The translations under genes were made by a program, and so were the position numbers. Under the pieces are notes generated by a model. That model worked only from the letters and a program-made list of their open reading frames with translations. It had not been told where the DNA came from and made no database searches. Below are positions 1-9,219 of a DNA stretch of 64,000 bases, one piece after another. How positions within the stretch are numbered: position 1 is the first letter of the stretch; each line of letters begins with the position of its first letter. This DNA is from CAVYUC01 sp963783085 (GTDB lineage Bacteria; Bacteroidota; Bacteroidia; Bacteroidales; Prolixibacteraceae): assembly GCA_963783085.1 (NCBI GenBank), contig CAWAMJ010000016.1, positions 186,001 to 250,000 on the forward strand. The letters are read 5' to 3'.

Positions 1-1
1 C

Positions 2-436
2 CAAAAATCGGGTTATGTGGTTGTGTACGATATCCACTCCTACAATTTCCGGAGAACAAAAAGCATACTTGGCGATAAACCGGCGAAAAACCCGGATATA
101 AACGTAGGCACCGGAACATTGGATAAAACTGTATGGGCGCCGGTGGTCGAAACTTTTATGCAAAAACTCCATGATTTCGATTTCCTGGGCAGGCATCTAA
201 GGATTGCTGAAAATGTACGGTTTAAGGGTGGATTTTTGTCCGAGTGGATTCACACAAATTTTCCCGGGAAAAGTTGCGTACTGGCCATTGAATTAAAGAA
301 GTTTTTCATGGATGAATGGACTGGCGTAGTGGATATCCGGCAGATGAATATCCTGAAAAAAGCTTTGAAAGGAACAGTTCCGGGGGTTATGAAAACCGCT
401 GGAAAGATTTATGTAAATTCGGTTAATGCTTCTTGA
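2..436 (+). CDS. N-formylglutamate amidohydrolase family protein, C-terminal part (5' truncated by window)
   Basis: The reading frame is open from base 2, so the N-terminus lies outside the window; about 144 residues remain. The visible part (VVVYDIHSYN near the start, later GGFLSEWIHTNFP and CVLAIELKKFFMDEWTG) resembles the C-terminal half of the N-formylglutamate amidohydrolase (FGase) family, zinc-dependent amidases that in histidine breakdown release formate from N-formylglutamate. No other histidine-degradation gene is in the window. The next two genes, a QEGLA-type metallopeptidase and an ATP-grasp ligase, follow at 51 and 23 nt, which suggests an operon whose substrate is a modified peptide or amino acid instead of formylglutamate. 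The family call is fairly firm; the substrate is unknown. Confidence 0.8.
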   Translation, partial: QKSGYVVVYDIHSYNFRRTKSILGDKPAKNPDINVGTGTLDKTVWAPVVETFMQKLHDFDFLGRHLRIAENVRFKGGFLSEWIHTNFPGKSCVLAIELKKFFMDEWTGVVDIRQMNILKKALKGTVPGVMKTAGKIYVNSVNAS

Positions 437-487
437 TTTTGTCAGGTGGTTTTAATTAAAGAAATTGTATAAATGTAGGGGATCAGA

Positions 488-2371
488 ATGATGGAAAAAA
501 TTGAAGAAGCGCGGTTTTTTGATCAGTTGGCTGATAAAACCGGGGGAAATCGGGGAGCAAACCTGAACCTGGACGGGCATGGCATTATCCACGTTGAGCG
601 GGAATTGCCGTTCATGCTGGTTTACCGGCCCGTTCATGCAGGTGAACAAGATGGTGTCATTGAAAACCTTCTCAGAAACGAAGCTTCTTACATGATTTGT
701 CCTGAACCGGATTTTCCTGAATACCGCCGGTTGCTGAAAAAAGTGGTTAAAAAAATGTCCGATATATTTGGTGCGTTTCTGTTGCTGGAAATCTGGTCTG
801 ATCCTCAAAAAAAGGCGCCGCTTTATAATTCTGCAGTATTTGAACTTTATGGTCCGTCGGACTTGTTGCAATCAACCGTAAAACCAATCGCCAATTATCT
901 GAAAAATATGGATCTGGCGGGGCTGGTTCCGGTAGTGCAAACGAAAATATCAGAAAACCGTTGCCAGGAAACTCATCAGCCGCTGCTCGATCGGAAAAAG
1001 CTAAAACAACTGGAGTGTTTGCTGCTGGGATTGGAAGTGGAACAATTTTACAACGATCCGAAAACCGGATTGGCTTATCCGTTACTTGAACGAAAATTGT
1101 ACTCTGAATTTTCCAAAGTGTTAAAAAAGTCAGTTTTTGATTTTGTGAAAGTACAAACCAGCCACAAAATTTCCGGTTTTCAAAGTTTGGCCAAACGAAC
1201 GCTTCAATCCGACGTTTGGCAAATCGACGAGCAGCTTGTGGATATCGACAACCAGATTCATTTTTTGATGCTGGTTTCTCCGGTAAACAGCAAAAAAGCC
1301 TGGAAAGAATTCAAAAAGAACAACTTTAAAAAAAAGCCTGTGTTCCATTACCGGATGATGCCCGAGGATCCGGAGTTGCTCAAACGAAAGTTGTACAACA
1401 TTCGAATTGAGGAAATTGATGATCCGACGCTTGGATTTTTATTCCGCGAAAAACGCGCCGAAATCGATAAAATGCTTACCATGCTGAACGAAAGGGAATC
1501 ACCCGGTTTTTTTTACGGAAGCCTGCAGGTATTTGGTGCAGTGAGCCATAATTTATTAACCGTTGCGCAGGAAATTCTGGAAAAATTCCCGGCTGATGAA
1601 ACGGAGCAAAACAACACCTGCGGATATTACAATACCGATGAATTTGCTGAGGTCGCCCGGCAGGAATTACAGTTTTTAAAACAGCAATATCACGAGGTAA
1701 AAACGGAAGTGGAAATCAAAGATTCTATCGATAACATGATGGTCAACAAAGGGATATTCAACATTCCCTCCGGCTCCCGGATCAGAAAAACGCGTGCAAA
1801 TGCATTGATTCAACACGAAATCGGAACGCATGTCCTTACCTATTACAACGGGAAAAGTCAGCCGTTAAAGCTTTTGAGCAGCGGCGTGCCGGGTTACGAG
1901 GAACTTCAGGAAGGCATTGCTGTTTTGGCGGAACATCTGAGCGGCGGGCTGAGCGTTTCGCGGATGCAGATACTGGCAGCGCGGGTTTTTGCGGTAGATT
2001 CGCTGGTAAACAGAAACGAATTTACCCAAACATTTGAATTGCTGACTGATGGATACCATTTTAATCCGGAAACTGCATTTTATATTACTACACGGGTGCA
2101 TCGCGGTGGCGGATTAACCAAAGATGCCATTTATTTGCGAGGCTTGCTGCACCTGATCAGGTATCTGAAAGAAGATAATCCGCTGGAACCGCTTCTTATT
2201 GGCAAAATAAAACAAGAATATTTGCCGGTAATCAATGAACTAATATCCAGGCAAGTGTTGAAACCGTTGCGAATAAAGCCAAGATATCTTTCCGATGCTG
2301 AATCGGTAAAAAAACTGAAAGAAATTAAATTCAATACAAAAATTACTGATTTGATAAATCCGGCGATTTAA
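488..2371 (+). CDS. QEGLA-motif putative metallopeptidase (DUF1704, MATCAP/KIAA0895-like)
   Basis: The protein has 627 residues. Residues 443-448 read HEIGTH, an HExxxH metal-binding signature, and 474-478 read QEGIA, the variant of the QEGLA motif that names this family. The same arrangement of HExxxH followed by a downstream glutamate is known from eukaryotic MATCAP (KIAA0895-type) tubulin-tyrosine carboxypeptidases, so a zinc carboxypeptidase-like activity is plausible, with E475 a likely third ligand. Some databases call bacterial members 'flavohemoglobin expression-modulating' proteins, which says little about chemistry. I see no signal peptide, so it should be cytoplasmic. It sits between an FGase-like amidase and an ATP-grasp ligase on the same strand with short gaps. 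Family membership is well supported by the motifs; substrate and reaction are inference. Confidence 0.85.
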   Translation: MMEKIEEARFFDQLADKTGGNRGANLNLDGHGIIHVERELPFMLVYRPVHAGEQDGVIENLLRNEASYMICPEPDFPEYRRLLKKVVKKMSDIFGAFLLLEIWSDPQKKAPLYNSAVFELYGPSDLLQSTVKPIANYLKNMDLAGLVPVVQTKISENRCQETHQPLLDRKKLKQLECLLLGLEVEQFYNDPKTGLAYPLLERKLYSEFSKVLKKSVFDFVKVQTSHKISGFQSLAKRTLQSDVWQIDEQLVDIDNQIHFLMLVSPVNSKKAWKEFKKNNFKKKPVFHYRMMPEDPELLKRKLYNIRIEEIDDPTLGFLFREKRAEIDKMLTMLNERESPGFFYGSLQVFGAVSHNLLTVAQEILEKFPADETEQNNTCGYYNTDEFAEVARQELQFLKQQYHEVKTEVEIKDSIDNMMVNKGIFNIPSGSRIRKTRANALIQHEIGTHVLTYYNGKSQPLKLLSSGVPGYEELQEGIAVLAEHLSGGLSVSRMQILAARVFAVDSLVNRNEFTQTFELLTDGYHFNPETAFYITTRVHRGGGLTKDAIYLRGLLHLIRYLKEDNPLEPLLIGKIKQEYLPVINELISRQVLKPLRIKPRYLSDAESVKKLKEIKFNTKITDLINPAI

Positions 2372-2394
2372 AATGCGCCGTAAAATATAACGAC

Positions 2395-3441
2395 ATGAAA
2401 ATTTGCATGATAGTTAATAATGTGCTTACGGAGCGGGAACCATATACCACTACTTTGCTCGCACAGAAAATGCATAACCGCAACCACGAAGTCTGCTATA
2501 TCGGAGTGGAAGATTTAGCTTACTATCCCGAGGGGCGGGCAGGTGGCCGGGCAGTTCGCGCCGATGGGAAAAAATTCAGGACGGTGGCATCGTACCTCGA
2601 AAACCTGAAGGAAAATGAATCGAAAAAAGAGAAAATAACATTGAGCGATTTTGATGTTTTACTCTTGCGCAACGATCCGGCTGAAGAGGATAAAACGCGT
2701 GCATGGGCGCGTGTTGCCGGAATTTCTTTTGGCCAGATGGCGATTGAAGAAGGGGTTATTGTTCTGAATGATGCCAATGGTTTGTCGCACGCGTTGAACA
2801 AAATGTATTTCCAGCAATTTCCGAAAGAAGTGCGGCCGGAAACCATTATCTCACGTGATAAAAAAGAGATAAATGATTTCTTTTTGGCAAACAATAAAAA
2901 CATAGTGGTTAAACCATTGTTCGGTTCGGGTGGACGAAGCGTTTTTTTGGTGAATGAAGAAAATGTAAAAAACCTGAACCAGATGATCGAAGCCATTAGC
3001 CAGGAAGGATACATTGTGGCACAGGAATTTATTCCCGAATCGGAAGAAGGCGATACCCGTGTTTTTCTGATGAATGGCAAAATTCTTCAGCACAAAGGAA
3101 AATACGCGGCCATCAGAAGAAAAAATGCCAGCAACGATATTCGTTCAAACCTGCACGCCGGGGGGCAGGCAAAACCTGCCGTGGTAAACAACGATATCCT
3201 GAAAATTGCGGAAGCTGTAACTCCCAACCTGGTGCGCGACGGAATGTTTTTCGTTGGCCTCGATATTATCGGATCGAAATTAATTGAAGTTAATGTTTTT
3301 AGCGCAGGCGGTTTGCTGAGCGCCAGTAAGTTTTCTGAAGTAGATTTTACCGAACCAATTATCGAGGCACTCGAACACAAGGTTTTCCTAAACCGGCTTT
3401 ATCAGCATCGGATTTCAAACAGGGAAATTGCAACGCTTTGA
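2395..3441 (+). CDS. ATP-grasp ligase, glutathione synthetase/RimK-like
   Basis: The protein has 348 residues. An N-terminal Rossmann-like preATP-grasp domain (about 1-135) is followed by the ATP-grasp fold: the nucleotide-binding lysine lies in VVKPLFGSGGRS (K173, glycine loop 177-181), and the magnesium-binding E298 and N300 lie in LIEVNVFSAGG. The closest recognisable family is glutathione synthetase (GshB) and related carboxylate-amine ligases. No gamma-glutamylcysteine synthetase is nearby, so true glutathione synthesis is not shown. It begins 23 nt after the QEGLA metallopeptidase and probably shares its transcript. One gene adds a residue by ATP-dependent ligation while the two neighbours hydrolyse amide bonds, suggesting a tailoring and removal cycle on a small peptide or protein C-terminus. 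That last step is inference. Confidence 0.85.
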   Translation: MKICMIVNNVLTEREPYTTTLLAQKMHNRNHEVCYIGVEDLAYYPEGRAGGRAVRADGKKFRTVASYLENLKENESKKEKITLSDFDVLLLRNDPAEEDKTRAWARVAGISFGQMAIEEGVIVLNDANGLSHALNKMYFQQFPKEVRPETIISRDKKEINDFFLANNKNIVVKPLFGSGGRSVFLVNEENVKNLNQMIEAISQEGYIVAQEFIPESEEGDTRVFLMNGKILQHKGKYAAIRRKNASNDIRSNLHAGGQAKPAVVNNDILKIAEAVTPNLVRDGMFFVGLDIIGSKLIEVNVFSAGGLLSASKFSEVDFTEPIIEALEHKVFLNRLYQHRISNREIATL

Positions 3442-3483
3442 AAAAGAGAGTTTTTAACTAATACAAAATAAAATTATTACGTT

Positions 3484-4104
3484 ATGGAAAATATTAAAGT
3501 AACAGTCATTTATTACAGTTCAACAGGAAATAATTATCAAATAGCCCGCATGGCGGTTGAAAGTGCAAAAAGTGATAATGCGGAAGTGCGGTTGCGAAAA
3601 GCCCGCGAACTTGCTCCGGAATCGGAAATTGAAAAGAATCCTGCCTGGAAAAAAAACATGGAAGCCACGAAAGAGGTGGAAGAAGTTACGCTGGATGATT
3701 TGGAATGGGGCGATGTGATTGTGTTTTGTACGCCAACCCGTTACGGAAATGTTCCGGCCCAGTTGAAGCAGTTTATGGATTCAACCGGTCCGCTGTGGCA
3801 AAAAGGGGCGCTTACGAATAAAGTTGCCACCGGAATGACCAGCGCTATGAATACACATGGAGGACAGGAATCAACTTTGCTTGCACTGTATACCTCGTTG
3901 TATCACTGGGGAATGATTGTGGTAGCGCCCGGCTATACAAACGAAATTACCTATGCGGCAGGCGGAAATCCATACGGAACAAGCGTTTCCGTCGACGGCC
4001 AGGGAAACATGAAGGAAGACAGGGAAACGATTAAAAAAGCAGTTGATCACCAGGTAAAGCGCACAATTGAAATTGGCAGGCGGATTGCCGGAAAAAACAA
4101 ATAA
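3484..4104 (+). CDS. wrbA: NAD(P)H:quinone oxidoreductase type IV (WrbA family)
   Basis: The protein has 206 residues, the usual WrbA length. It shows a flavodoxin-like N-terminus (VIYYSSTGNNYQIARMA, the FMN phosphate loop) and the characteristic WrbA stretch TRYGNVPAQLKQFMDSTG followed by NTHGGQESTLLALYTSL. WrbA enzymes bind FMN, form tetramers and reduce quinones by two electrons using NAD(P)H, protecting against quinone redox cycling. It starts 42 nt after the ATP-grasp gene on the same strand and could be cotranscribed, but WrbA is a stand-alone stress gene in most bacteria, so a shared function is not implied. A weak GC-rich inverted repeat follows the stop. Confidence 0.92.
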   Translation: MENIKVTVIYYSSTGNNYQIARMAVESAKSDNAEVRLRKARELAPESEIEKNPAWKKNMEATKEVEEVTLDDLEWGDVIVFCTPTRYGNVPAQLKQFMDSTGPLWQKGALTNKVATGMTSAMNTHGGQESTLLALYTSLYHWGMIVVAPGYTNEITYAAGGNPYGTSVSVDGQGNMKEDRETIKKAVDHQVKRTIEIGRRIAGKNK

Positions 4105-4230
4105 TGGTTCCGGCCGGAGTGAGCCGGCGATTTTCGAATAATCAGAGAATAAAAAATTCACAGGCAGTTAATTACATTAAGCGCCCGATTTGCTGTTTTT
4201 GATCCGGCATCGGGCTGCGGGTCGTAAAAT

Positions 4231-4309
4231 TGTATCGTTCTAAGGATGAAAAAGCCGGAGTATTGTAATATTCCGGGAAAAAAGTATTTTCGTATCCAAT
4301 AACGATACA
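4231..4309 (+). promoter_or_regulatory. Candidate promoter region with a 9-bp inverted pair upstream of the CHASE kinase
   Basis: TGTATCGTT at 4231-4239 and its exact reverse complement AACGATACA at 4301-4309 are 61 nt apart and flank a TATTTTCG sequence at 4285-4292, one mismatch from the Bacteroidota -7 element TAnnTTTG. The downstream arm ends 10 nt before the kinase start codon. This arrangement could be paired operator half-sites bridging the promoter. Chance occurrence cannot be excluded. Confidence 0.3.
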
Positions 4310-4319
4310 GTTCAAGTAC

Positions 4320-6129
4320 ATGAAATCGACCTTTTACAAAGCTTCCCGTGGTTATGTCTTCAAATATTTTTCAAAAAACGATTGGAAAGCATTGCTTGTA
4401 TTAATTCTTGGATTGGCGATTACCGTAATTCTTACCTTATATACTCATGATTTTGTAGAAAAACAGGCACAGGAAGATTTTTTATCGGTTAGTAATGAAA
4501 TAAAACTTCAAATTGACGCGAGGCTTCAGGCGCATGTATTGATTTTGCGGGCCGGAACAGCGCTGTTCGCTGTTTCAGATACGGTAACCCGCGCCGAATG
4601 GAGGGAATTCATCGAACGTTCGCAAATAGAAGAAACCTATCCCGGCATTCAGGGAGTTGGCTTTTCTGTGGTTGTCCCCAAAAACCGGCTCCAGGAGCAC
4701 ATTCAAAAAATCAGGGAGGAGGGATTTCCGGATTACACGATATACCCTTCCGGCGACCGGGAAATTTATACTTCCATTATTTATCTGGAACCATTTTCAG
4801 ATCGGAATTTGCGTGCTTTCGGGTACGATATGTATTCGCAGCCAACCCGGCGCAGGGCGATGGAGCTGTCGCGCGACAGAAACGTTGCGATGCTTTCGGG
4901 AAAAGTTGATTTGGTGCAGGAGACCAGCGAAGATGTGCAATCCGGAACATTGATGTATGTGCCGGTATATAAACATGGGATGCCGGTTGCCACAGTGGAA
5001 CAGCGGCGATCAGCAATTCAGGGATGGGTTTATAGTCCGTACCGGATGGACGATTTAATGCGGGGGATTTTGGGACGGTGGAATGCAAACCAGCACAACC
5101 GGATTCATTTGCAGGTTTATGACGACAGCCTTTCAGTTGAAACACTTTTATACGACAGTCAGAAAAATGAACTTAATGAATCGGATGACGGCAATTTTCG
5201 CTCCATTTTGCGCCCGGTAGAGTTTAATGGTAGAAAATGGATTTTATTATTCACACAGTCGAAGGAGCTTCATTTTTCTACAGGACAATATCTTCATCAT
5301 ACTGATTAGCGGGATTATAATTAGTACATTGTTATACCTGCTTTCGCTCTCTTTGGTGAAAATAGCAAACCGGTCTGACCAAATCAGGCGCCAAAATGAA
5401 GAGCTGCACAAAATGAATGCGTCAAAAGACAAGTTTTTCTCCATCATCGCCCACGATTTGAAAAGTCCGTTTAATGCAATTATCGGGTTTAGCGACATAC
5501 TCGTGAAACAGGTGAACAACAAAAATTACAGCGCCGTAAAACAATATGCTGAAATTATAAGCCAATCGTCCAACAAGGCGATGGATCTTCTCATGAATTT
5601 GATGGAATGGTCCCAATCGCAAACAGGACATATGAAATTTAATCCCGAAAACTTCGATATGGTAGGCTTAATCAACGAAATGGATCATTTATTTATTGAT
5701 TTGGCCAATCACAAATCGCTGGAGATGAATCACAAGCTTCCGAAAAAAGCCGTTGTGCGGGGCGATCGGGCTATGATCAGTACCATTTTGCGGAACTTGA
5801 TTTCGAATGCCATAAAATACTCGAAACCGGGCGGGGTAATTACCATTTCGGCAAGTGAAACGGCTAACGGTCTGGTAGTATCGGTTGCCGACACCGGTAT
5901 TGGCATTCCGAGATACAGGATGGAAAACCTGTTCCAAATCGACGGGAGTTCCTCAACCACCGGCACCTTAAATGAAGAAGGTACTGGTTTGGGATTAATC
6001 CTGGTGAAAGAATTCATTCAGGAAAATAAAGGAAAAGTTTGGGTAGAAAGCGAAGAAGGGAAAGGTTCAACGTTTTATGTTTTACTGCCTTTGGGTGAAC
6101 AATCGCAGCCGTCAACTCCTGTCCGGTAA
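4320..6129 (+). pseudogene. CHASE-domain sensor histidine kinase, split by a +1 frameshift
   Basis: Two overlapping frames together give one standard kinase. The first (4320-5309) has an N-terminal membrane helix (about residues 25-43) and an extracytoplasmic CHASE ligand-sensing domain. The second (open from about 5227 to 6129) continues with a second membrane helix (IFIILISGIIIS), a HisKA domain with the phospho-acceptor histidine in IIAHDLKSP, the N box NLISNAIKYS, and the ATP-binding boxes DTGIGIP and GTGLGL. Removing one T from the T5 run at 5273-5277 joins the frames seamlessly (ELHF then LQDN) into about 602 residues. CHASE domains sense small extracellular ligands. No response regulator is adjacent. 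Either the gene is inactivated or the extra base is a sequence error; the undamaged domains argue that any loss is recent. Confidence 0.85.
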
Positions 6130-6249
6130 TTTCAATCGATTTGACCCAAAAAAACAGCGAAAGGATCCTGCCGGAAACGATCAGCGGCATCCGGCTGCTT
6201 CTGTTCAAAGAAATCAAAGTTATACGTCGTCTAAATAATTTCCATATCC

Positions 6250-6257
6250 TATCTTTG
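6250..6257 (+). promoter_or_regulatory. Candidate -7 promoter element for murB
   Basis: TATCTTTG is an exact match to the Bacteroidota -7 consensus TAnnTTTG and ends 18 nt before the chosen murB start. No clear TTTG-type -33 element is visible at the expected distance. Its position supports the downstream start codon at 6276 over the longer open frame beginning at 6141. Confidence 0.5.
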
Positions 6258-6275
6258 CGCCAAATCAAGATTCAC

Positions 6276-7298
6276 ATGATCCGTTTTTTCGAAAATTACC
6301 CGTTGAAACCGCACAACACTTTTGGCGTGGATGTAAGGGCAAAATTTTATTTTGAATTCACCGAACCCGACGATTTGAACGTTTTTCTCGAATCAAATAA
6401 AACCTGGAGAGAGGAAAAAATATACGTGCTCGGCGAAGGGAGCAACACCTTGTTTTTGAATGATTTCGACGGGCTGGTCATTCACCCGAACATTCCGGGA
6501 ATTTATCCGGTAAACGAAGATCGGAATCATGTTTGGATGGAAGCCGGAGCTGGCGAAAACTGGGATGGGTTCGTACAATATGCCGTTAATTATGGCTTGG
6601 GCGGCGTTGAAAACCTGTCGTTAATTCCTGGAACCGTGGGCGCTGTGCCGGTTCAAAACATCGGCGCATACGGCCAGGAAATTCAAAATGCGATTGAAAA
6701 AGTATACGGGTTCGATTTAAAAACCGGCGGACCGCAGGAATTTACGGCGGAACAATGCCGGTTTGGTTACCGCAACAGCATCTTTAAACACGAACTAAAG
6801 AACCGTTTCATCATTACAACCGTGGTTTTCCGGTTGTCGAAATTTCCGGAATTCAATTTAAAATACGACCGCGTGGAGAAAAAAGTAACGGAAATGGGTG
6901 AGCCCGATCTCCGCAACATCAGACAAGCGGTTATCGATATTCGTTCATCTAAACTTCCTGATGTGAAAATTTTGGGAAATGCCGGCAGTTTTTTTAAAAA
7001 TCCTGAAGTAGAAGCGGATGTTGCTGAAAGACTGATGGTAAAATTTCCGGAATTGCCGGTGTATCCGGCAGAACATGGAAAAATGAAGCTGGCGGCAGGC
7101 TGGCTCATCGAAAAAACCGGCTGGAAAGGATACCGCGAAGGAGACGCCGGCGTGCATGAAAAACAAGCGCTGGTATTGGTGAACTACGGAAAAGCAACCG
7201 GACGCCAGATTTATGATCTTTCGGAAAAAATGCGGCAATCGGTTTTGGCAAAATTCGGAGTAGAACTGGAGCGCGAGGTAAATGTCGTTTCAGGCTGA
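6276..7298 (+). CDS. murB: UDP-N-acetylenolpyruvoylglucosamine reductase
   Basis: MurB reduces UDP-GlcNAc-enolpyruvate to UDP-MurNAc with NADPH and FAD, the second committed step of peptidoglycan synthesis in the cytoplasm. The start at 6276 (MIRFFENYPLKPHNTFGV) gives 340 residues, matching type I MurB; the frame is open upstream to 6141 but that extension is unlike the family and crosses a promoter element. FAD-binding motifs GEGSNTLF (53-60) and GTVGAVPVQNIGAYGQE (119-135) are present. The catalytic proton-donor serine lies in GNAGSFFKNP (S238). The gene ends 14 nt from the convergent ABC exporter. Confidence 0.97.
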   Translation: MIRFFENYPLKPHNTFGVDVRAKFYFEFTEPDDLNVFLESNKTWREEKIYVLGEGSNTLFLNDFDGLVIHPNIPGIYPVNEDRNHVWMEAGAGENWDGFVQYAVNYGLGGVENLSLIPGTVGAVPVQNIGAYGQEIQNAIEKVYGFDLKTGGPQEFTAEQCRFGYRNSIFKHELKNRFIITTVVFRLSKFPEFNLKYDRVEKKVTEMGEPDLRNIRQAVIDIRSSKLPDVKILGNAGSFFKNPEVEADVAERLMVKFPELPVYPAEHGKMKLAAGWLIEKTGWKGYREGDAGVHEKQALVLVNYGKATGRQIYDLSEKMRQSVLAKFGVELEREVNVVSG

Positions 7299-7312
7299 TA
7301 TTTCCGTGTTCA

Positions 7313-9085
7313 TTATAACAGGAGCAGTCCTTTGGTTTGTTTGTCAACTAACCCGGCATAATAACCTTTTTCAAGCATCAGTTCCCGGTGCGAACCTTGT
7401 TCGATGACTTTCCCTTTTTTCATCACCACAATAACATCAGCATTTACCACGGTGTTGAGCCGGTGGGCAATAATAAAAGAAGTCCGGTTTTGCATCAGCC
7501 GTGTTAATGCCTCCTGCACCAGTTCTTCCACTTCAGCATCCATGGCCGAAGAAGCTTCGTCGAGAATTAAAACGGGCGGATCTTTCAGGATTGCACGCGC
7601 TATTGCTATTCTTTGTCTTTCACCGCCTGAAAGCCTGCTTCCGCGCTCGCCGGCCATCGTTTCGTAACCCGAGGGAAGTTCCATGATGAATTCGTGTGCG
7701 TTGGCATCGATAGCAGCTTTTTTGATTTCTTCAAAAGAAGCGTTTGGGCGGCCGTACCGGATATTGTCGGCAATCGTTTCATTAAATAAAAGCGCGTCTT
7801 GCAAAACCACGCCAATCTGGCGGCGCAATGAAATTTGTTTCAGTTGTTTGATGTCATAACCGTCGAGACAAATCTCTCCGAAATCAGGATCGTAAAACCG
7901 CTGCAGCAAAGCAACCAGCGTTGATTTTCCCGACCCGCTGGGGCCAACCAGTGCAATCGTCTGCCCCGCATCAACATGAAGATCGAACCCGTTGATGATT
8001 TTTTTACCGGAAGCCGCATACCTGAAATGAACATTCTTAAAATCAATTTCACCTTTCAGCGGCGGAGCTGCAACTGCATCCGGCTCATCGCCCAAAAAGT
8101 CCTGCTTGTCAAGTATTTCAAAAACATGCTCCAGCGAAACAGTGGCCATTTGAAATGTTTTATAAATGCCCGATAAATTTTGCACAGGAACAAAAAGTCC
8201 GCTGATGTATCCCAGAAATGCAATTAATGTTCCGAGGGTAATTTCATTTTCGATGATCAGGTATGCTCCAAAAGCAATGGATGCAACCCGCGCCAGCAAA
8301 ACGATAATATTTTGCCACGCGCCTGCTTTCGAATCATAACCCACACCTTGAATAACCTGTTCGTTGGCCTGTTCAACATCGTTCATAAACCGCGATTTTT
8401 CATAATCTTCCATGGCAAAGCTCCGAACCGTAACAATACCTGAAAGTACTTCGTTGAACCGCGAATAAATCTTCGCCCACTGGTTCATCAAAAAAGTTTC
8501 CCTTTGGCGTTGTGTTTTTGCCGCAACCGTTGCTACCAGTGCTGGTAACGGTGCAAAAAACGCAACAATCAGCGTCATGCGCCAGTCGAGACCTGCCATA
8601 ACCACCAGCGCCAGAACCAGGTAAACAACAGCAGGGAAAACATTAAAAGTGATTTCTGCAACCGCCCTTACATATCCCTGGATTCCGCGTTCCAGTTTTG
8701 TCATTACCGCTCCTGTTCCCTGCATCCGGTGAAATTCAACCGGTAAAATATGCAGCCGGCCCACAGTAAGCATTAGAAGTTTATGATGAACTTTTATACG
8801 TGTTTTCCAGGTTAGCCAATTTGATAAAGCGCCAACCCCTTCTTTAAAAACATTCAAAGCCAGTAAAAATAACAAGCCTTTTATCAGAAGTTTCGTTTGA
8901 AATCCATCTGTCAGGCTGTCAAAAATGTACTTCATTATCAGCGGATCGAGTACGCCTGCAACAGCAACAATAATGGTGAAAAAGATAATAATGACCACTG
9001 TTGCCCGTTTGGGCGACGCCAGTTTTAATGCGCGTACCAAACGTTGCCAGTCGCTTTTCATGCTTTTTCCGGAGGAATTTTTCAT
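7313..9085 (-). CDS. ABC exporter, fused permease and ATPase (MsbA-like)
   Basis: This 590-residue half-transporter has an N-terminal type I exporter membrane domain (about residues 25-310, several hydrophobic helices) and a C-terminal ATPase. Walker A is GPSGSGKST (381-389), the signature LSGGERQR lies near 487, Walker B is VLILDEASSAMD near 510, and the H-loop histidine is in IIAHRLNTV. Such proteins work as homodimers. MsbA flips lipid A-core across the inner membrane, but the same architecture serves many lipid, drug and peptide exporters, so the substrate is not established. It is encoded 134 nt downstream of mltG on the same strand; the two may or may not share a transcript. Confidence 0.92.
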   Translation of the reverse strand: MKNSSGKSMKSDWQRLVRALKLASPKRATVVIIIFFTIIVAVAGVLDPLIMKYIFDSLTDGFQTKLLIKGLLFLLALNVFKEGVGALSNWLTWKTRIKVHHKLLMLTVGRLHILPVEFHRMQGTGAVMTKLERGIQGYVRAVAEITFNVFPAVVYLVLALVVMAGLDWRMTLIVAFFAPLPALVATVAAKTQRQRETFLMNQWAKIYSRFNEVLSGIVTVRSFAMEDYEKSRFMNDVEQANEQVIQGVGYDSKAGAWQNIIVLLARVASIAFGAYLIIENEITLGTLIAFLGYISGLFVPVQNLSGIYKTFQMATVSLEHVFEILDKQDFLGDEPDAVAAPPLKGEIDFKNVHFRYAASGKKIINGFDLHVDAGQTIALVGPSGSGKSTLVALLQRFYDPDFGEICLDGYDIKQLKQISLRRQIGVVLQDALLFNETIADNIRYGRPNASFEEIKKAAIDANAHEFIMELPSGYETMAGERGSRLSGGERQRIAIARAILKDPPVLILDEASSAMDAEVEELVQEALTRLMQNRTSFIIAHRLNTVVNADVIVVMKKGKVIEQGSHRELMLEKGYYAGLVDKQTKGLLLL

Positions 9086-9219
9086 GTGAACGAAATGGTT
9101 GTGTCCTTATTTAACATCCAACAATCGTCACTGAAAAGATGTTTATGCACCGGAAAGTGCTGAAAAGTATCTTGTTTTGGTTTGGCTGAAAACCAGGGAC
9201 AACGGTTGCCGGGACGGCT

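Noticed and set aside
2395..3441. Genuine glutathione synthetase (gshB)
   Set aside because: The fold fits, but no gshA is near, and the neighbours (FGase, QEGLA peptidase) point to another substrate, so no gene symbol is given.
4598..5145. Several alternative-frame open frames inside the CHASE region
   Set aside because: They are shadows of the CHASE coding frame, which carries the recognisable domain.
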